Shown here in pieces: positions 1 to 5,621 of a DNA stretch of 6,338 bases. Each line of letters begins with the position of its first letter. Within the stretch, counting starts at the first letter, position 1. Under the pieces are notes generated by a model. That model searched no databases. It was not told the DNA's origin and was given only the letters and a program-made list of their open reading frames with translations. The DNA lies in assembly GCA_023142215.1 (NCBI GenBank), contig JAGLJW010000076.1:1-6338 (forward strand), written 5' to 3'. A program made the translations under genes and the position numbers. This DNA comes from Candidatus Parcubacteria bacterium. Lineage in GTDB: Bacteria; Patescibacteriota; Patescibacteriia; Patescibacteriales; UBA12075.

Positions 1-34
1 ACAGCCAACTGCGCTACCGCTGCGCTACCTCGGA
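1..34 (-). tRNA. tRNA 5' half, cut by window edge; probably tRNA-Asn(GTT)
   Basis: Read on the minus strand from 34 down to 1, the sequence fits the first 35 standard tRNA positions. It has a 7-nt acceptor strand (TCCGAGG), then TA, and a 4-bp D stem (GCGC/GCGC) around the loop AGCGGTA with the conserved GG and A21. A26, the 5' anticodon strand GTTGG and the loop start C-T-G-T follow. With U33 fixed, the anticodon begins G-T, so the tRNA is Asn, Asp, His or Tyr. The TCC start and the GGCTGT context favour Asn, but the third anticodon base and the 3' half lie outside the window. A weak promoter may sit upstream at about 74-100 on the minus strand (TAGACA, 15 bases, TATAGC). Confidence 0.8.
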
Positions 35-281
35 ATATTTGTTTTTAACTAAACCCCAAATAAATTCACAACTGCTATAATTCTATTGGAATAATGTCTA
101 AATTCAAAATAAAATATGCCTTTAAATTTACATTTATTGGCACTAAAACTATAATAACAAATTATAATAATATGTCAATTCTTTAATAAACAACTACTTA
201 CTAATTATACATTATCATTGTAAACTTCACCAACTGGCAAATGCATGGCAATCTTATAAATTAAGGAGCACAAATCAAACT
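35..281. other. AT-rich intergenic spacer with no gene seen
   Basis: This gap separates the tRNA from the repeat elements downstream of rpoD. I find no convincing ORF, RNA gene or terminator in it. A plus-strand extended -10 look-alike (TGCTATAAT, 73-81) has no -35 and no gene after it. An AAGGAG at 263-268 is not followed by a start codon. Confidence 0.6.
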
Positions 282-321
282 GAGGAGATTGCCACGTCAC
301 TCCGACTCCTCGCAATGACAG
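282..321. repeat. palindromic dispersed-repeat-like element 1
   Basis: Two alternative inverted repeats overlap here: GAGGAG (282-287) with CTCCTC (306-311), and ATTGC (288-292) with GCAAT (312-316). Read on the minus strand, the element runs TGTCATTGCGAGGAG, then GTCGGAGTGACGTGGC, then AATCTC. From general knowledge this resembles the TCATTGCGAGGA...GCAATC intergenic repeats found in many unrelated bacterial genomes. It lies about 75 bases beyond the rpoD stop. It could stabilise or end the mRNA, but no T-tract follows. Membership of a repeat family is inferred, because only one copy is in the window. Confidence 0.5.
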
Positions 322-337
322 TAAGGTTAGCTAATTC

Positions 338-374
338 ATAGGATCCTATCGCTCTAGCTCCAGGATGACAGGGG
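338..374. repeat. palindromic dispersed-repeat-like element 2
   Basis: A perfect 12-base palindrome, ATAGGATCCTAT (338-349), overlaps a wider inverted repeat of ATCCT (343-347) with AGGAT (362-366). On the minus strand the element begins CTGTCATCCTGGAGC and continues TAGAGCGATAGGATC. This resembles the common GTCATCCTGAGCGAAG...GGATC type of intergenic repeat. It starts about 20 bases past the rpoD stop and is separated from element 1 by only 16 bases, so the pair may form a composite element. No poly-T follows on either strand, so I do not call it an intrinsic terminator. Confidence 0.5.
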
Positions 375-394
375 ATTATCAGTGAATAATTACT

Positions 395-1783
395 TTAATA
401 ATCTCTTAATTTATTGATTCCATCATGCTTTTGAATTTTTTCTAATGCTTTTGCTTCAATTTGTCTAATTCTTTCTCTAGTTACATCAAATTCCCTACCT
501 ACTTCTTCTAGTGTATGTGCTACACCATCTTCTAAACCAAAACGCATTTCTAGGATTTTTTGCTCTCTTGGTTGTAATTGAATAATTACTTCTTTTACAT
601 AATCCTTAAGAAGTTCTAGGGCGGCTGATTTATCAGGTGTGACATTTTTAACATCTTCAATGAAATCTTCAAGTGTTGAATCTTCGTCATCGTCACCAAC
701 AGAAGTTTCAAGGGAAATCGTGTCTTGGGAAATTTTAATGATGTGTCTTACTTTATTAATTTCTTCATTCATTTCTGCAGCAATTTCTTCTGGTAATGGT
801 TCACGTCCTAAATCTTGTATTAAACCTCTTTCAATTTGAGTAAATTTATTAATCGTTTCAACCATGTGAACTGGAATACGAATTGTTCTTGATTGATCAG
901 CTAAAGCACGAGTGATTGCTTGTCTAATCCACCAAGTTGCATAAGTAGAAAATTTATATCCTTTTCTGTATTCAAATTTTTCAACTGCTCTGAACAAACC
1001 AATATTTCCTTCTTGAATTAAATCAAGGAGTGATAAACCTTTAGCACCAGAAAACTTTTTTGCGATTGAAACAACCAATCTTAAATTTGCTTCAATCAAT
1101 TTTTTTACAGCTTCTTGATCATCAACTTCTTTTCTTTTTGCCAATTCCATTTCCTGCTCCATTGTAAGCAAAGGAACTTTTCCGATTTCTTTTAAATACA
1201 TTTGAATTGAATCAGAACTAAGTTTGGATAAATCTGCAATATTTTTTGAACTTGCTAAACCAGATTCTTCTTCAATATTTTTTTCTTCTTTTCCAATCGT
1301 AGTATTAACATTCAAAATGCTACCTGTATCTTCAACAATATGAACACCATTAACAAAAAGCTCTTCTAGGAATAATTCATAATCAAAAATATATTCTTCA
1401 ATTTCTGAAAATGCAAAAAGCAGCTCGGTTTCTGTAACGAAGCCACGCGATCTTCCCTTGTGAATTAATGCTTGTTTTTGAGCTTCAGTTGTAACAAATA
1501 TCTCTCTCGGTACTTCTTTCTTTACAACTTTTTTCTTAACTGCTACAACTTTTTTAGTTTTTATAACTTTTTTTGCTACAACTTTATTTTTTGTTTTTTT
1601 AGCAATAGTTTTTGTAGTTTTTTTTGGAGAAGCCTTTGTTGTTTTTTTATTTTTTAAAGTTTTAGCAGGAGTTGCTTTAAGCTTTGTTTTTTTTGCCACT
1701 TTTTTACCAGTTTTTACCTTAGCAGAAGCTAATTTTTTTGTTGTTACTGACTTTTTAACAGCCGGCTTTTTCTTTATTGGCAT
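395..1783 (-). CDS. rpoD: RNA polymerase primary sigma factor (sigma-70, RpoD/SigA)
   Basis: This is the housekeeping sigma factor, which directs RNA polymerase to -10/-35 promoters. The 462-residue protein shows the group 1 domain order. Residues about 93-152 are region 1.1 (key stretch KGRSRGFVTETEL). Region 1.2 is about 190-222 (DSIQMYLKEIGKVPLLT). Region 2 is about 225-300, with the core-binding LLDLIQEGNIGLFRAVEKF and the -10-reading FSTYATWWIRQAITRAL. Region 3 spans about 303-380, including the finger near SLETSVGDDDEDSTLEDFIE. Region 4 is about 388-455, with the -35 helix-turn-helix TLEEVGREFDVTRERIRQIE. Region 1.1 together with an intact region 2-4 marks a primary sigma factor. The oddity is residues 1-90, a Lys/Thr/Ala/Val tail with 37 lysines and no acidic residue before E90, probably disordered. 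No strong Shine-Dalgarno precedes the ATG. The gene lies 55 bases downstream of dnaG and is probably cotranscribed with it. Confidence 0.97.
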   Translation of the reverse strand: MPIKKKPAVKKSVTTKKLASAKVKTGKKVAKKTKLKATPAKTLKNKKTTKASPKKTTKTIAKKTKNKVVAKKVIKTKKVVAVKKKVVKKEVPREIFVTTEAQKQALIHKGRSRGFVTETELLFAFSEIEEYIFDYELFLEELFVNGVHIVEDTGSILNVNTTIGKEEKNIEEESGLASSKNIADLSKLSSDSIQMYLKEIGKVPLLTMEQEMELAKRKEVDDQEAVKKLIEANLRLVVSIAKKFSGAKGLSLLDLIQEGNIGLFRAVEKFEYRKGYKFSTYATWWIRQAITRALADQSRTIRIPVHMVETINKFTQIERGLIQDLGREPLPEEIAAEMNEEINKVRHIIKISQDTISLETSVGDDDEDSTLEDFIEDVKNVTPDKSAALELLKDYVKEVIIQLQPREQKILEMRFGLEDGVAHTLEEVGREFDVTRERIRQIEAKALEKIQKHDGINKLRDY

Positions 1784-1807
1784 TATTTTAAAGTTACGTA
1801 TTTAAAC

Positions 1808-1834
1808 TTAATGGGTTTGGCGACAGACCCTTAA
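1808..1834 (-). other. hairpin in the dnaG-rpoD gap
   Basis: The arms TTAA-GGGT (1831-1834, 1827-1830) and ACCC-A-TTAA (1813-1816, 1812, 1808-1811) pair with one bulged base around a loop of about 10 nt. No U-tract follows on the minus strand, so it is not a standard terminator. In a dnaG-rpoD transcript it could act as a processing or stability element between the two cistrons. That role is inferred from position only. Confidence 0.4.
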
Positions 1835-1838
1835 TAAA

Positions 1839-3689
1839 TTATTTTACAAAGCTTTCATCAGATAAAGACTTAAATTCATCAAGTAATTTATTTACTTGAT
1901 TTTCATCTCCGCTTTGTTCAGCTTTCATTATTTTCTTTTCTAAAATTTTCTTTTTATTTGAAAAATATAATTTTTTAAGATTCCCAACAATTTTAGTCGC
2001 TTCTTCTTTAATACGTAAATCATCCAGCTCGGCAAACTCCTTATCACTCAAAAGAACCAGTTTATCTAGTGACTTTAACTGGTTTTCGCTAATATTACTT
2101 TCTTCATTAATGAACCATTCCTTAAAATTATTATAATCTATTTTATAAAAATTATCAAGACCTTCATTTATATTATAATACTTTACAAGCTTTTTGTAAA
2201 TATTCCTATTATATACTCCAAAAATATGATCAAGCTCAACATTAGATAATAAATATTCCAAAACAAATAAATATTTTAACGCCAAGGCTAATAAATTTTC
2301 ACTATAACGTTCTTCAATTGATAAATTATTTCTATTAACCGCTGGGCTGGTAAATTCTTGACTAGAATTATTTTTGGAAATAGTTGATTTTTCTGTTTTG
2401 CTTTTAGCCTTAAGACTTGTAGATAAAGTTTCACGCAATAAATATTCTTCAACATTAATTTCTTCACTTAATTTCTTTAACCAATAATCCTGATCAATTT
2501 TATTTTTAACAATAATAATTTTTGATAAAAATTCCTGAGCCCCTTTTCTCTTATCTTCAATCTTTTTCAAATCAAGATTATTAAATATTTTATCAAAATA
2601 ATATTGCATAACTGGTTTGGCATCTTGTAATGCTCCGCGCCATTCCTTAATATTATTTTTTATACAATCATCAGGATCTTTTCCGTTTGGAATTTCAATA
2701 ACATTAATATTCATTTCCGCTTTACTAGCTTCTTTAATTCCCCTGTCAGCAGCAAGTTGACCAGCTTCATCCATATCAAAAGCTAAATCAATATTTTTAG
2801 TAAAACGTTTTAATAATTTAATTTGCTCAGCCGTTAAAGCTGTTCCAGATGAAGCAACAACATTTTTAAAACCATTATTATAGGCCGTGATAACATCCAT
2901 TTGCCCTTCAACAATTACAGCTAAATTTTGTGAACGAATTTCACTTTTAGCCTTATAAAGTCCAAATAAAACTCGGCTTTTGTCATAAACATCAGTTTGA
3001 GGACTATTGATATATTTCCCCTGTTTTTCACTTTCTTCTTTTTCAGGACTAACCCTGGCTGTAAAGGCAACAGTATTTCCGTTCACGTCGTCAATCGGAA
3101 ACATAATTCTTCCACGAAATCTATCATAAGTTTTGTTTCCATTTTGTGCTTTGGCTGTCATTCCAGATTTGAGAATTTCTTGCTCTGTGTATTTTTTTTG
3201 TTTTAAAAAATTTAAAATTGAATCCCAAGAATCAAAACTATATCCAATTTGCCAATCAATAATTTGATCTTCAGTTAAACCACGATTCTTTAAATATTTT
3301 CTTGCATTTTCTGCCTTAGGAGACTCAAGCAAAACTTTATTAAAATATCTTTTTGATAAATCCAAAATATCAAGCAAACGATTTCGTTTTGAAGCTCCAA
3401 CACCACTTTGTCGTTTCAAAGTAACTCCAGCTTTTGGCGCCAATAAACGTAAAGCCTCAGGAAAACTTAAGCCATCAATTTCCTGCACAAAACTAAACAT
3501 ATCACCTCCCTTTCCGCACCCAAAACAATGCCAAATTTGCTTTTCTGGAGATACCATAAAAGACGGCGTATTTTCCTTATGAAAAGGACAACAGGCTCTA
3601 AAATTTCCAGCAGATGGCTGAAGTTGAATATATTCCCGAATAACATCCACGATATCAAGACGAGCTTTTATTTCTTCTGAATCTGACAT
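1839..3689 (-). CDS. dnaG: DNA primase DnaG
   Basis: This primase synthesises short RNA primers for lagging-strand replication, working with the replicative helicase. The 616-residue length is normal for the family. The N-terminal CHC2 zinc-binding domain (about 3-98) has ligands C34, H37, C55 and C58 (CPFH ... CFGC). The catalytic core starts near 120, with YDRFRGRIMFPI at 188-199. The Toprim domain runs from about 255 to 340. Its acidic residues are E261 and D265 (VEGQMD, where many homologues have EGYMD), D305 and D307 (FDMDEAG), and the cluster GKDPDD at 336-341. A Lys/Ser/Asn-rich linker (about 425-455) leads to a helical C-terminal part (about 456-616), which fits the usual helicase-interaction domain but is poorly conserved. 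The start ATG gives the expected short lead into the zinc domain, with no clear Shine-Dalgarno. It is the upstream gene of the dnaG-rpoD pair. Confidence 0.97.
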   Translation of the reverse strand: MSDSEEIKARLDIVDVIREYIQLQPSAGNFRACCPFHKENTPSFMVSPEKQIWHCFGCGKGGDMFSFVQEIDGLSFPEALRLLAPKAGVTLKRQSGVGASKRNRLLDILDLSKRYFNKVLLESPKAENARKYLKNRGLTEDQIIDWQIGYSFDSWDSILNFLKQKKYTEQEILKSGMTAKAQNGNKTYDRFRGRIMFPIDDVNGNTVAFTARVSPEKEESEKQGKYINSPQTDVYDKSRVLFGLYKAKSEIRSQNLAVIVEGQMDVITAYNNGFKNVVASSGTALTAEQIKLLKRFTKNIDLAFDMDEAGQLAADRGIKEASKAEMNINVIEIPNGKDPDDCIKNNIKEWRGALQDAKPVMQYYFDKIFNNLDLKKIEDKRKGAQEFLSKIIIVKNKIDQDYWLKKLSEEINVEEYLLRETLSTSLKAKSKTEKSTISKNNSSQEFTSPAVNRNNLSIEERYSENLLALALKYLFVLEYLLSNVELDHIFGVYNRNIYKKLVKYYNINEGLDNFYKIDYNNFKEWFINEESNISENQLKSLDKLVLLSDKEFAELDDLRIKEEATKIVGNLKKLYFSNKKKILEKKIMKAEQSGDENQVNKLLDEFKSLSDESFVK

Positions 3690-4014
3690 TTATTTAATCT
3701 TATAATTTTATAAATCTAATGAGATGTTTATACTAACAATTTTTAGGATTTTTACTTGTATAACTTAATATATTTATGGTATAATATAGATAAGATTTGA
3801 TCATTTTATGAGCTATTTATAGTTTAAGGTTTACATAATTATTTTAATTTATTTTAAATACTAAGTCAATTAGTTCACATATAACTTGTTGCATGAAATA
3901 ATTAAAAAACTCCTTAATTTAATTAATAATTTTGGCATTTTAATGTCAACAAAAAAATATGAGTATATTTGAAAAATTCATTCCATAATTATATTATTTT
4001 TAGTTCTTAGAAAA
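3690..4014. other. very AT-rich upstream region of dnaG, no gene seen
   Basis: This stretch separates the ncRNA terminator from dnaG and should contain the dnaG promoter, but no site is convincing. One minus-strand candidate is TTGACA (3949-3944) with a poor -10 (ATTAAT or TTAATT) 16-17 bases on. A plus-strand extended -10, TGGTATAAT (3777-3785), has TTGTAT 18 bases upstream of the hexamer but leads to no plus-strand gene. A minus-strand 16-codon ORF near 3846-3893 lies 15 bases after AAGGAG, which is too far for normal initiation. Confidence 0.5.
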
Positions 4015-4041
4015 TAAAAAAGCCCTTACCGAAGTAAGGGC
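4015..4041 (-). terminator. intrinsic terminator, UUCG loop
   Basis: On the minus strand an 8-bp perfect stem GCCCTTAC/GTAAGGGC (4041-4034 and 4029-4022) encloses the very stable tetraloop TTCG. A T-run (TTTTTTATTTT) follows immediately. The plus-strand reading has no T-tract, so the terminator works in one direction. No minus-strand protein gene lies upstream, so it points to an RNA gene. Confidence 0.9.
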
Positions 4042-4270
4042 AATGGAGAGAGGGGAGGTTAATCGAAAAACCTGATTTTTCACCCTTGTTTATAGTCCTG
4101 AGCATTCCTGGAATTAAGGCGCCCTCCAGCCAAGAATCATCAAGACCCCACATATTATTAAGAAAGAACAAGCGATTACCAATCGTGCGCCGCCAAGCAA
4201 TCATCTTAGCGATCCTTTATCGCAAATCTAACTTAACTTGCCTTCGTTTTGACTATCGCTCTCCATTTAC
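4016..4270 (-). ncRNA. candidate structured noncoding RNA, class unknown
   Basis: I do not recognise this RNA. The case for it is a promoter directly upstream (4277-4303), a UUCG terminator at its end, and a GC content of 44% (106 of 240 bases, 4021-4260) between AT-rich flanks. Near its 5' end AATGGAGAG (4267-4259) pairs perfectly over 9 bp with CTCTCCATT (4050-4042), just before the terminator. Just inside, ATAGTC (4256-4251) pairs with GACTAT (4097-4092). Local hairpins include GCGAT/ATCGC (4223-4219, 4213-4209), CGATT/AATCG (4185-4181, 4177-4173) and CTGGA/TCCAG (4129-4125, 4112-4108). AAGGC (4244-4240) can pair with GCCTT (4120-4116) in the loop of the last hairpin, a possible pseudoknot. 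I see none of the signature sequences of RNase P RNA, tmRNA or SRP RNA. 6S RNA is possible from size and closed ends, but the fold looks branched. It is encoded upstream of dnaG-rpoD in the same direction. Confidence 0.7.
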
Positions 4271-4276
4271 AAGTAC

Positions 4277-4303
4277 ATTAAACCATTATAAAAATATTGT
4301 CAA
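4277..4303 (-). promoter_or_regulatory. promoter of the candidate ncRNA
   Basis: On the minus strand there is a perfect -35 TTGACA (4303-4298) and an extended -10 TGG-TTTAAT (4285-4277), with a 15-base spacer. TAATGT at 17 bases is an alternative -10. The predicted start near 4270 lies 3 bases before the left arm of the closing helix. An overlapping perfect TATAAT (4290-4285) could act with a weak -35 (TTAGCT) as a second promoter starting slightly upstream. Confidence 0.65.
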
Positions 4304-4326
4304 GGAGAGCTAAAAATAATATAATT

Positions 4327-4356
4327 TTTGGGCTACACCCAAATTTTAATTTTTTC
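4327..4356 (+). terminator. possible plus-strand terminator hairpin
   Basis: The arms TTTGGG (4327-4332) and CCCAAA (4338-4343) enclose CTACA, and the T-rich tract TTTTAATTTTTTC follows. No plus-strand gene upstream needs terminating, so this may instead be part of the duplicated element here. It would also block plus-strand transcription entering from the left. Confidence 0.4.
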
Positions 4357-4440
4357 TTTTCTTTATTAATTATGATAATGTAGAAAGAATTAAAACTTCG
4401 CATATACTAAATGTTATGTGAAATAGCCAGAAATTTTTTT
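4344..4440 (+). repeat. tandem regulatory-like repeat, copy A
   Basis: This is the diverged first copy of a unit with a 139-base period. Stem 1 is TTTTAATT (4344-4351) with AATTAAAA (4388-4395), enclosing ATAATGTAGA (4375-4384). Stem 2 is TTCGCATA (4397-4404) with TATGTGAA (4415-4422): 8 pairs, one of them G-U, around a 10-base loop. The -10-like GATAAT (4374-4379) is weaker than in copy B. Resemblance to copy B extends upstream into the terminator-like hairpin. Confidence 0.6.
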
Positions 4441-4482
4441 AATATTAATTATAATAATGAGAAAAATTTTATTCCGACCTAA

Positions 4483-4578
4483 ATTTTTAATTCTCTTTTT
4501 TTGTGATATAATAATAATGTAGAGAATTAAAAACTTCAGATATCAGTATTCATTATATGAAATAACTAAATTCTTTTC
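4483..4578 (+). repeat. tandem regulatory-like repeat, copy B
   Basis: Stem 1 is a perfect 12-bp inverted repeat, TTTTTAATTCTC (4484-4495) with GAGAATTAAAAA (4522-4533), enclosing 26 bases. Stem 2 is TTCAGATA (4535-4542) with TATATGAA (4554-4561), with one mismatch and an 11-base loop. ATAATGTAGA (4514-4523) and the segment ending GAAATA (to 4564) match copy A at an offset of exactly 139 bases. It lies directly upstream of the lipoprotein gene, so it may be that gene's promoter and leader. Confidence 0.6.
4504..4512 (+). promoter_or_regulatory. extended -10 promoter inside stem 1 of copy B
   Basis: TGATATAAT is a perfect extended -10 (TG, one base, TATAAT). The -35 position 17 bases upstream is only TTTTTA, but an extended -10 can work without a good -35. 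Transcription would start near 4519 and give a leader of about 114 nt, carrying stem 2, before the lipoprotein ATG. The flanking 12-bp inverted repeat could be an operator around the promoter. Confidence 0.5.
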
Positions 4579-4598
4579 AGCTATCGCTAAAAAATTAT

Positions 4599-4628
4599 TT
4601 GACAATTTTATTTTATTAACTTTTTAAA
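4599..4628 (+). promoter_or_regulatory. possible proximal promoter of the lipoprotein gene
   Basis: A perfect -35 TTGACA (4599-4604) is followed after 18 bases by TTTAAA (4623-4628), a 4-of-6 -10. Transcription would start almost at the ATG (4633), giving a leaderless or nearly leaderless mRNA. This would agree with the absence of a Shine-Dalgarno sequence there. Confidence 0.35.
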
Positions 4629-4632
4629 AAAC

Positions 4633-5253
4633 ATGAAAATCAAAATATTGACATCATTACTTTTATTAATTTTTTTTACAGCTGGCTGCTCAGAAAATAT
4701 TACAATTAAGCAATCTGTTACTTCTCCAAATATTCGTGCTGAAATAAAGACATACATCGATAATCTTTATGAACTTGAAATAATTTCTACTGCGCATACG
4801 ACTTATGGGGAAAAAGAAAAATCTAAAAAATTTTTACCAGAAGAACCAAAACGATTTATGGCTGGTAGATATAAAATAATATTTGGCAGTAGCAATAACA
4901 AAAAAACACTGATAGCGCAAACCGAAGAAAAAGTAGGACATGTTTCACCGATTACGCCAGGAGTAACAGATATAGGAGGATATATTCAAATTGTTAAAAA
5001 TGATAGCGATGATAATTTTGGAATTAATCACACAACTCGGAGTAATAAAACTACAAAAATAATTAATGAAAAACTAAATACTGATGAGCTTGACTATTTC
5101 ATACGCATGTTATACAAAAAATTTAACAATAAGATATCTGAGAAACAAGCAAAAAAAATTAATAGAGTTAAGGATTATGCACTGGCAATAAAATTTAGCG
5201 GGAAGCCAGGCATAAAAGATTATCATAATGGGCTTAAAAAATTAATAAAATAA
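4633..5253 (+). CDS. predicted lipoprotein of unknown function
   Basis: I do not recognise a family for this 206-residue protein. Its first 19 residues form a lipoprotein signal peptide: MKIK, a hydrophobic stretch (about 5-16) and the lipobox TAGC with the lipidated cysteine at C19. The Thr at -3 is a slight departure from the usual Leu/Val/Ile. The mature part is rich in Lys and Asn, has no other cysteine and no second membrane segment, and should sit on the outer face of the membrane. Segments such as YKIIFGSSNNKKTLIAQTE (about 80-98) look like alternating beta strands, and the last 60 residues look helical and basic. There is no Shine-Dalgarno before the ATG, but the signal peptide fixes the start. 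Copy B of the duplicated element and a TTGACA site lie directly upstream. The gene appears monocistronic, followed by a coding remnant. Confidence 0.85.
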   Translation: MKIKILTSLLLLIFFTAGCSENITIKQSVTSPNIRAEIKTYIDNLYELEIISTAHTTYGEKEKSKKFLPEEPKRFMAGRYKIIFGSSNNKKTLIAQTEEKVGHVSPITPGVTDIGGYIQIVKNDSDDNFGINHTTRSNKTTKIINEKLNTDELDYFIRMLYKKFNNKISEKQAKKINRVKDYALAIKFSGKPGIKDYHNGLKKLIK

Positions 5254-5292
5254 AATTGTCAAATAATAATTCGCTTTGCTCATTAAATTTAG

Positions 5293-5613
5293 TTACATCA
5301 TCATTTATTTAACCCACAGAACAACATTGATAGCAAAGATAGTGATTTTGATGAAAAGAATATTAGAACTTATCTTTTATCAAATAAAGGTGAGCATTAT
5401 CTTTCAGATAATCTAAATAAATATATTGAATTTCTTCATCAATATGGAAAACCCAGAGAGGGCATTGGAAAATATATTACAGATAATTCAAATAAAATAA
5501 CCTATATAAAAACTTATTATTTTTTAGAATATAATTTGACGATGGATTATTATTCTAATGATGAAGAAGAAAAATACAAATTTCATGAAATTCATCCAGA
5601 TACTTATAATTGA
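5293..5613 (+). pseudogene. coding remnant without a start codon, unknown family
   Basis: A frame stays open for 106 codons from just after a TAG (5290-5292) to a TGA (5611-5613). It contains no ATG, GTG or TTG before TTG at 5536 and ATG at 5542. The translation looks like real protein, with stretches such as NIRTYLLSNKGEHYLSDNL, FLHQYGKPREGIGKY and the acidic SNDEEEKYKFHE, rich in Tyr, Asn, Asp and Glu. The best reading is the 3' part of a gene that lost its 5' end. A non-standard start such as the in-frame ATT near 5326 is less likely. I recognise no domain and see no signal peptide. It begins about 40 bases after the lipoprotein stop in a different sequence context, and I see no clear similarity between the two proteins. 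Confidence 0.6.
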
Positions 5614-5621
5614 TTAATGAA

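Noticed and set aside
639..839. Plus-strand 66-codon ORF
   Set aside because: Serine-rich shadow of the acidic region 3 of rpoD on the opposite strand.
1472..1657. Plus-strand 61-codon Phe/Asn/Tyr-rich ORF
   Set aside because: Antisense of the poly-lysine codons of the rpoD tail.
2997..3206. Plus-strand 69-codon ORF within dnaG
   Set aside because: Opposite-strand shadow of the highly conserved DnaG catalytic core.
3467..3658. Minus-strand 63-codon ORF within dnaG
   Set aside because: Out-of-frame shadow of the DnaG zinc domain, whose motifs are intact in the main frame.
3756..3785. Plus-strand promoter look-alike, TTGTAT and TGGTATAAT
   Set aside because: A good match to consensus, but it leads to no plus-strand gene and such matches are frequent at this base composition. 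Kept only as a note in the intergenic entry.
3846..3893. Minus-strand 16-codon ORF after AAGGAG
   Set aside because: The spacing to the start codon is about 15 bases, too long for initiation, and a frame this short is expected by chance in AT-rich DNA.
4007..4204. Minus-strand 65-codon ORF inside the RNA region
   Set aside because: It reads straight through the UUCG terminator stem and T-tract, has no Shine-Dalgarno, and its sequence looks like translated structured RNA rather than protein.
4016..4270. Riboswitch controlling dnaG
   Set aside because: The terminator is more than 300 bases from the dnaG start, and the RNA has closed ends like a stand-alone transcript. No known aptamer core was recognised.
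4086..4313. Plus-strand 75-codon ORF followed by the hairpin at 4327
   Set aside because: It is the antisense of the candidate ncRNA, with no promoter or ribosome site and no recognisable protein features. The strong promoter and terminator are on the other strand.
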